Made by a program: the position numbers and the translations under genes. Below are positions 6,557 to 10,639 of a stretch of 10,639 nucleotides of DNA, in pieces. The stretch lies in assembly GCA_937942965.1 (NCBI GenBank), contig CALDGN010000431.1:1-10639 (forward strand). Direction: 5' to 3'. Below the pieces are notes generated by a model, which made no database searches, was not told the origin of the DNA, and saw nothing but the letters and a program-made list of their open reading frames with translations. Within the stretch, counting starts at the first letter, position 1. Every line of letters starts with the position of its first letter. Source of the stretch: an uncultured Acidimicrobiales bacterium (lineage in GTDB: Bacteria; Actinomycetota; Acidimicrobiia; Acidimicrobiales; UBA10347).

Positions 6557-7282
6557 TCAGCCGAAGGTTTCGGTCACGTAGGCGACGACGTCGTTGATTT
6601 CTTGTGCGCTGAGCTTGTCGCCGAACCCGAAGGTGAACGGGTGGCCGTTGGTGAGCTCTTCGACCAAACCCGCGAACCCGAACTGAGCGCCGACGCCGAG
6701 CACGCCTCGATAGCCGAGATCGCCCAGACCGTTGGCGCCGTGGCAGCGAGCGCAGTTCAGTGTGTAGACCTCGCCGCCGTTCGCGACATTGACGGCCTGG
6801 TTACTTGAGTCAGCGGTCGGCTGCGGTACCGGCGTGGGCGCCTGATTCGCGGGTGGCGTAGTTGGCTGCGGCGCAGCGGTCGCTTGAGGAACCGGTGTTG
6901 CAGTCGGGATGCCGACCGCCTCGTTGTAGGTCGGCGTCGGGATGCCAACCGCCTCGTTGTAGGTCAGCTCCCCATCGGCTGGTTCGGTGGCTCCAGCGTC
7001 CGCGCCATCATCCGCATCGGCTGCGGGCTCTTCGGGGGCGCCGCCCTCTGGCGTAGGCGTGACGACGAAACCTCGAGCCTCGCTCAACGGGAGCGCGGTC
7101 GGAAGTGCCCGCGCAGCCTCGAGCACAGGCTCGGTTGTGGCGAGCGGCGTCGCCAGCGGAAGCGGCTCAGTCGGTTCATCCGGGGCGATAGCCAGCACGC
7201 TTTCGGCCTGTGAGGTCGAGTTACTGCACGCAGCGGCGAAAAGCACGAGGGCGACACAGGCGAAACGAAGACGGGACCGCAC
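6557..7282 (-). CDS. Lipoprotein mono-heme cytochrome c with Pro/Thr-rich linker
   Basis: Probable membrane-tethered c-type cytochrome carrying electrons outside the cytoplasmic membrane. The 241-residue product starts with RSRLRFACVALVLFAAAC, a short signal peptide ending in a lipobox-like AAAC (Cys19). Residues 20-165 are a low-complexity linker rich in Pro, Thr, Ala and acidic residues, including an 11-residue tandem repeat (107-128). The heme domain is small (about 166-241): NGGEVYTLNCARCHGANGLG with the CxxCH site Cys177-His181, and a C-terminal helix LSAQEINDVVAYVTETFG. The usual methionine heme ligand is absent (see findings). The frame is open to 7366, where it would overlap the start of the divergent aminotransferase; GTG at 7282 puts the signal peptide at the N-terminus and lies 8 bases after a TANNNT box (7296-7291). 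The redox partner is unknown, and no cytochrome oxidase gene is in view. Confidence 0.87.
   Translation of the reverse strand: MRSRLRFACVALVLFAAACSNSTSQAESVLAIAPDEPTEPLPLATPLATTEPVLEAARALPTALPLSEARGFVVTPTPEGGAPEEPAADADDGADAGATEPADGELTYNEAVGIPTPTYNEAVGIPTATPVPQATAAPQPTTPPANQAPTPVPQPTADSSNQAVNVANGGEVYTLNCARCHGANGLGDLGYRGVLGVGAQFGFAGLVEELTNGHPFTFGFGDKLSAQEINDVVAYVTETFG
6903..6968. repeat. 33-bp tandem duplication inside the cytochrome linker
   Basis: Two adjacent 33-bp units (6903-6935 and 6936-6968) differ at only two positions (6914/6947 and 6933/6966). They encode TYNEAVGIPTP followed by TYNEAVGIPTA (protein residues 107-117 and 118-128) in frame. The near identity at DNA level points to a recent duplication by slippage. 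Confidence 0.9.
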
Positions 7283-7364
7283 GACCAACGACGGTAACCG
7301 AGGACAACGAGCACCCGGCGTCACCGCTGCGGTAGATTCCAACCTGCCCAGAGGGGGGATCCAC
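7283..7364. promoter_or_regulatory. Divergent promoter region, cytochrome c (-) and aminotransferase (+)
   Basis: This 82-base gap separates two divergent start codons. On the plus strand a TAGATT box (7333-7338) fits the -10 pattern TANNNT, and a strong purine tract GAGGGGGG (7351-7358) lies 6 bases before the aminotransferase ATG, so that gene would have a short leader of about 20 bases with a Shine-Dalgarno. On the minus strand TACCGT (7296-7291) lies 8 bases before the cytochrome GTG, fitting a leaderless mRNA. No clear -35 hexamer is seen on either strand. Confidence 0.45.
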
Positions 7365-8591
7365 ATGACACCGAAGCTGCTTCATCCATTCGGTAAGCCC
7401 GGCACGTCCGGCCACCGCAACCTCGTCAAGAGCGAGGGTGTACGCCTATGGGACGACCAGGGTAATGAGTACATCGACGGCCTTGGCAGCCTCTGGCTTT
7501 GCCAGGTCGGATGGGGCCGGCCCGAGATCATCCAGGCCGTGACCGATCAGCTGTCGACGCTCGTGTACAACCACTTCCCGCCATGGGGCTACGACGTCGC
7601 CGAGACCCTGGCCGACAAGATCACCAGCATCTCGCCGCTCCCCGATGGCCGTGTCTACATGTGCTGCTCGGGTTCCGAAGCGATCGATTCGGCATTCAAG
7701 ATCGCTCGCGCCACGGCCCAGCTCAAGGGCGAACCTGACCGCCAAATCATGCTCCGACGCACCCGCGGCTACCACGGCGTGAACGTCGGCGGCACTTCGA
7801 TGCAAGGCATCGAGCCAAACCGCACCGGCTTCGGCGACCTCATGCCACACATCATCGAGATCGACCCCGAGAACATCGAGTCGGCCGCGTCGGTCTTCGC
7901 CGAGCACGGCCCGAACATCGCTGGTGTCATCAGCGAGCCGGTCCAAGGTGCGGGCGGCGTGTTCCCGCCGAACGGCGAATACCTGCAGCAGCTGCGTGAC
8001 CTCTGCACCCGCAACGGGTCGCTCATGATCCTCGACGAGGTCATCACCGGCTTCGGCCGAACCGGCAGCATGTTCGCGGCCCAGACCTATGGCGTCACAC
8101 CGGATCTGATCACCTTCGCCAAGGGTGTCACGAGCGGCTACCAGCCGCTTGGCGGCGTGATCGTTTCACGAGATGTGTGCGACGTGCTCGAAGCCGACCC
8201 TGACTTCATCCTCCGTCACGGTCACACCTACAGCGCCCACCCGGCGTCGTGTGCGGCGGCGCTGGTGAACATCGACATCATCGAACGTGAAGGTCTCGCC
8301 GACCGTGCGAACCACATCGGCGAACGCCTGTCGGCCGGGCTGCAGGCTTTGGCCGATGACGGAAGCATCCGCGAGGTTCGAGGTGTCGGCGCCATCTGGG
8401 CCGCCCGTCTGAACAACGACGATCTGGCGACCACCGTCGCCGTGCGCGATCGCATGCTCGATCTCGGCGTGGTCGTTCGCCCGATCGGCGACTCGATCGC
8501 GTTCTGCCCGCCGCTCATCATGAGCGACGAAGACGTCGACAAGATGGTCGACGCCTTCGCCCAAGCACTTCGCGACAACGCAGCGGGCTGA
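7365..8591 (+). CDS. Class III pyridoxal-phosphate-dependent aminotransferase
   Basis: Fold-type I PLP enzyme of the omega-transaminase group, moving an amino group from an amine or omega-amino acid to a keto acid. The product has 408 residues, slightly shorter than the usual 420-460. Seen in order: LLHPFGKPG near the N-terminus, LWDDQGNEYIDGLGSLW (28-44), phosphate-binding SGSEA (102-106), RGYHG with Tyr136 stacking on the cofactor, ISEPVQGAGGVFPP (189-202), ILDEVITGFGRTG with Asp224 contacting the PLP nitrogen, and the Schiff-base lysine Lys253 in TFAKGVTSGYQPLGG. Substrate candidates (beta-alanine, taurine, putrescine, other amines) cannot be separated by eye. ATG at 7365 has a strong GAGGGGGG ribosome site; the frame extends further upstream, but that part is antisense to the cytochrome signal peptide and linker. 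It stands alone on its strand and converges on the sarcosine oxidase operon. Confidence 0.93.
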   Translation: MTPKLLHPFGKPGTSGHRNLVKSEGVRLWDDQGNEYIDGLGSLWLCQVGWGRPEIIQAVTDQLSTLVYNHFPPWGYDVAETLADKITSISPLPDGRVYMCCSGSEAIDSAFKIARATAQLKGEPDRQIMLRRTRGYHGVNVGGTSMQGIEPNRTGFGDLMPHIIEIDPENIESAASVFAEHGPNIAGVISEPVQGAGGVFPPNGEYLQQLRDLCTRNGSLMILDEVITGFGRTGSMFAAQTYGVTPDLITFAKGVTSGYQPLGGVIVSRDVCDVLEADPDFILRHGHTYSAHPASCAAALVNIDIIEREGLADRANHIGERLSAGLQALADDGSIREVRGVGAIWAARLNNDDLATTVAVRDRMLDLGVVVRPIGDSIAFCPPLIMSDEDVDKMVDAFAQALRDNAAG

Positions 8592-8597
8592 CGCTTG

Positions 8598-8633
8598 CGT
8601 ACCGAGTTTCGCCCGGCGGCGAAACTCGGTGCG
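8598..8633. terminator. Strong hairpin, bidirectional terminator between convergent genes
   Basis: A perfect 13-bp inverted repeat, ACCGAGTTTCGCC (8601-8613) and GGCGAAACTCGGT (8618-8630), encloses a CGGC loop. One wobble and two more Watson-Crick pairs can extend the stem to 8598-8633. It sits in the 45-base gap between the stop codons of the aminotransferase (8591) and soxG (8637), the place expected for a shared terminator. Neither strand has a T run after the stem, so it is not a classic intrinsic terminator; U-less hairpins of this kind are often proposed in actinobacteria. Confidence 0.75.
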
Positions 8634-8636
8634 ATG

Positions 8637-9176
8637 TCACGACGCCGAGATGCCGAATTCTTCGCCTGCGTCGAGCAGCGCGTCGAACAGGTATTGCGCG
8701 AACGAGCGATCCATCATGAGCAAGTAGCTGCGCGTGCCATCGGCAGTGTCGTTGCGAATGATGTCGCAGGTCGTCAGCGCGACGGATGCAGACACGACGG
8801 CGCCATCAGGCGTCATCGAATCTGACCAGTCGATCCCGCAGACCTTCTCGAGCATGCGCGCTGCGTCGGCGCCGGTGATGCGGAACAGGGCTCGTCCGTG
8901 GGTGAACGGAATGACGCTCGTGAACCCGCCTCGGTCGATGGCTGCTTCCGCGGCTTCGACGGCCGCGACGCTGCCGAGGATCGTCCACTCGTCGGGCCGA
9001 GTGCCAGCGACGGTTGCTTCGCCATGTGCTCGGCTGGCGCCGAACGTCACGCCGAACTGCGGCTGGTCAGAACGCACGAGCGTCTTCGTCGTCGCCGACT
9101 GGTCAGCGATCGTCAGCGCGGCGTCACCATTCCTTGGATACGAGTTCGTGATGGGACTAGCGAATGTTTCAGACAC
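8637..9176 (-). CDS. soxG: Sarcosine oxidase gamma subunit (SoxG-like)
   Basis: Small subunit of heterotetrameric sarcosine oxidase, which oxidises sarcosine and hands the methyl carbon to tetrahydrofolate. The 179-residue product fits the gamma-subunit family: GTRPDEWTILG (58-68), matching the usual GPDEW-type motif, then FTHGRALFRITGADAARMLE (91-110) with VCGIDW, and a C-terminal SYLLMMDRSFAQYLFDALLD (150-169). The fold is related to the N-terminal part of GcvT. The gene begins at GTG 9176, 8 bases inside the end of soxA, with an AAGGAG ribosome site (9186-9191) 9 bases upstream and within soxA coding sequence, so translation is coupled. It is the last gene of its operon, with the terminator hairpin 3 bases beyond the stop codon. 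Sequence divergence in this subunit is normally high; the position after soxA decides the call. Confidence 0.87.
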   Translation of the reverse strand: MSETFASPITNSYPRNGDAALTIADQSATTKTLVRSDQPQFGVTFGASRAHGEATVAGTRPDEWTILGSVAAVEAAEAAIDRGGFTSVIPFTHGRALFRITGADAARMLEKVCGIDWSDSMTPDGAVVSASVALTTCDIIRNDTADGTRSYLLMMDRSFAQYLFDALLDAGEEFGISAS

Positions 9177-10639
9177 GTGCCCGCGCTCCTTCCGGGTCGT
9201 AATGGGCGTGGTGTTCCATCACCGTGGCGGTGATGCGACGACCATCGGGGATCATGACGAGTTCGAGTTCGGTGCCGCCCGCTGCCATGTCTGGCGCGAC
9301 CTGACCGAGACAGATCGAGCGGTTCAGCGTCGGCGACATGCGTGACGACGTGATCCGTCCGAGGATCTCGGTCGTGCCGGCTCGCACGATCTGGGTCGCT
9401 TCAAGCGGCACGATCCTCGGATCGGTCGTTTGGATCGCCACCAGGCGTGGCAGCTGATCCATCCGCTCCTTGAGGGCCCAGCCAAGTTCGGCCTTGCCGA
9501 CGAAGTCGTCCTTGTCCATCTTGATCAGCGGCTCCAAGCCAGTGGTCGGAGCGAGCGTGAGCCCATCGGTGTCTTGTCCGACGATGAAGTGACCCTTCTC
9601 GAGACGCATGATGCGCTGGGCTTCGAGGCCGAACGGCTTGATGCCGAGGTCGGCGCCGGTTTCCATCAGCGTCTCCCAGACGTGCAGACCGTGTCCGGCG
9701 GGCACGTGGACTTCGTAGCTGAGTTCGCCGGTGAAGCCGATGCGCCACATGATGCAGTCGGCGATGCCGGCGACGGCACCTTGGCGCAGCGTCATGTACG
9801 GGAACGCGTCGTTGTCGAGGTCGACGTTGGTGAGTCGCCCGAGCAACTCGCGTGACTTGGGGCCAGCGATGTTGATGCTCGTGTAGGCCGTCGTCACGGG
9901 GGTGACGTGGACCTGCCAGTCGGGGCGCTCCGTCTGGAGCCAGTTCTCGGCCCACTCCCAGACCCGGGCGGCACCCGAGCTGGTCGTCGTCATGAGGTAG
10001 TGGTCATCGCCGAGGTGGCCGGTCACGCCGTCATCCATGACGACACCGTCGTCGGCGCACATGATGCCGTACCGCACCCCGTTGATCGGGAGCTTCGACC
10101 ACTTGTTCGTGTAGAGCAGGTTCAGCAGCTTGGGCACGTCAGGACCGCGCAGGTCGAGTTTGCCGAGCGGGCTGACGTCGATGATGCCGACGTTCTCACG
10201 CGTGTTGCGGACCTCGGCGGCAGGGTCGCCGTAGTGCTCGGGACGCTCCCATGCGCCGGCGTGGATCGGAACCTGGCCGTTCGCTTCGTGCCATTCGTGA
10301 ATTGCCGAGACACGGTGCGGGTTGAAGATGCGACCGGCGAGACCGCCAAGCGAGATCGGTGCGTACGGCGGGCGCCACACGGTGGTGCCGACCTCTTCGA
10401 TTGTTTCGCCTCGAGCGTCGGCGAGCACGGCGACGGTGTTGACCGTTTCGAGCTTGCCCTGCGCCGGACCCATGGTCGCCGTCGTGTAGCGCTTGAGTAG
10501 CTCGACCGAGTCGTAGCCCTCTTTCGCCGCAGCGACCAGGTCCTTGTTCGACACGTCTTCGCTGAAGTCGACGATGCCTTTGGTCGTGGACTGGAAGAGC
10601 GCTGGGTGCGGGTCACGCCCGAGTGGCGTGCGGGTGTCG
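9169..10639 (-). CDS. soxA: Sarcosine oxidase alpha subunit, C-terminal half (cut by right edge)
   Basis: The visible 489 residues are the C-terminal half of a subunit that is usually about 950-1000 residues. It carries the GcvT-like folate domain, where the methylene group made from sarcosine is taken up by tetrahydrofolate. The fragment starts in the linker after the FAD/NAD-binding part: KGIVDFSED (fragment 20-28), DSVELLKRYTTATMGPAQGK (43-62), then the GcvT domain from about 105, with GIIDVSPLGKLDLRGPDV, WRIGFTGELSYEVHVPAGHG (298-317) and RLEKGHFIVGQDTDG (345-359), a signature of this subunit, and the GcvT C-terminal barrel from about 395. A GTG at 10554 could be mistaken for the start of a free aminomethyltransferase, but the frame continues without a stop to the window edge with SoxA-like sequence. 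The TGA at 9169 overlaps soxG. The usual order soxB-soxD-soxA-soxG predicts soxD and soxB further right. A dimethylglycine dehydrogenase-like relative is a less likely alternative. Confidence 0.9.
   Translation of the reverse strand, partial: DTRTPLGRDPHPALFQSTTKGIVDFSEDVSNKDLVAAAKEGYDSVELLKRYTTATMGPAQGKLETVNTVAVLADARGETIEEVGTTVWRPPYAPISLGGLAGRIFNPHRVSAIHEWHEANGQVPIHAGAWERPEHYGDPAAEVRNTRENVGIIDVSPLGKLDLRGPDVPKLLNLLYTNKWSKLPINGVRYGIMCADDGVVMDDGVTGHLGDDHYLMTTTSSGAARVWEWAENWLQTERPDWQVHVTPVTTAYTSINIAGPKSRELLGRLTNVDLDNDAFPYMTLRQGAVAGIADCIMWRIGFTGELSYEVHVPAGHGLHVWETLMETGADLGIKPFGLEAQRIMRLEKGHFIVGQDTDGLTLAPTTGLEPLIKMDKDDFVGKAELGWALKERMDQLPRLVAIQTTDPRIVPLEATQIVRAGTTEILGRITSSRMSPTLNRSICLGQVAPDMAAGGTELELVMIPDGRRITATVMEHHAHYDPEGARARV
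9186..9191 (-). promoter_or_regulatory. Ribosome binding site of soxG
   Basis: AAGGAG on the minus strand, 9 bases before the GTG at 9176. It lies inside the last codons of soxA and fixes the soxG start despite the non-ATG codon. Confidence 0.7.

Noticed and set aside
6987..7364. N-terminal extension of the aminotransferase
   Set aside because: The added 126 residues are Ser/Ala/Gly-rich antisense of the cytochrome linker; the ATG at 7365 has a strong ribosome site and the family start.
7283..7366. Upstream start for the cytochrome gene at 7366
   Set aside because: It would overlap the aminotransferase start codon and bury the signal peptide 28 residues inside the protein.
9907..10500. 197-residue plus-strand open frame opposite soxA
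   Set aside because: Antisense shadow without motifs; the soxA frame on the other strand is unmistakable.
9169..10554. Free-standing aminomethyltransferase (GcvT) starting at GTG 10554
   Set aside because: The same frame continues to the window edge with SoxA-type linker sequence, the signature RLEKGHFIVGQDTDG is that of the sarcosine oxidase alpha subunit, and soxG follows directly.

Overview
The window is GC-rich, densely coded DNA with short intergenic gaps, several GTG starts and many 4-base stop/start overlaps. A DUF664-type DinB domain, a peptidoglycan-binding-domain efflux adaptor and TANNNT boxes placed 7-8 bases before start codons all suggest a free-living, aerobic actinobacterium. 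Acidimicrobiia (Ilumatobacter-like) is a guess from style only; no rRNA or other taxonomic marker is present. No tRNA, rRNA, CRISPR, insertion sequence or phage gene was seen.

Region 1 (1-6060, all minus strand, read from right to left): a metallo-beta-lactamase-fold hydrolase, a GNAT acetyltransferase and an unusual alpha/beta hydrolase-DinB fusion are packed with a 3-base gap and a 4-base overlap. After a 90-base gap comes a MacAB-like export operon: membrane-anchored adaptor with a peptidoglycan-binding domain and long coiled coil, then ABC ATPase, then FtsX/MacB-type permease cut by the left edge. The adaptor, ATPase and permease overlap by 4 bases each and surely form one tripartite transporter operon. 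The whole strand could be one transcript, with the first three enzymes acting on small molecules and the transporter exporting something.

Region 2 (6061-7364): a 24-base divergent spacer, centred on a 10-bp palindrome, separates the hydrolase from the tRNA adenosine deaminase gene tadA (plus strand). tadA converges on a lipoprotein mono-heme cytochrome c (minus strand) that has a low-complexity Pro/Thr linker, an 11-residue tandem duplication and no methionine in the mature chain.

Region 3 (7365-10639): a class III PLP-dependent aminotransferase (plus strand) diverges from the cytochrome gene and converges on the end of a heterotetrameric sarcosine oxidase operon (minus strand): soxG and the C-terminal half of soxA, which runs off the right edge. 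A perfect 13-bp stem hairpin between the convergent ends looks like a two-way terminator. The sox genes point to sarcosine/glycine-betaine demethylation feeding one-carbon units to folate; soxD and soxB are expected beyond the right edge.

Most genes are familiar families. The best leads are the symmetric shared -10 palindrome that would give leaderless transcripts on both sides, the hydrolase-DinB fusion in its enzyme cluster, and the methionine-free cytochrome c.
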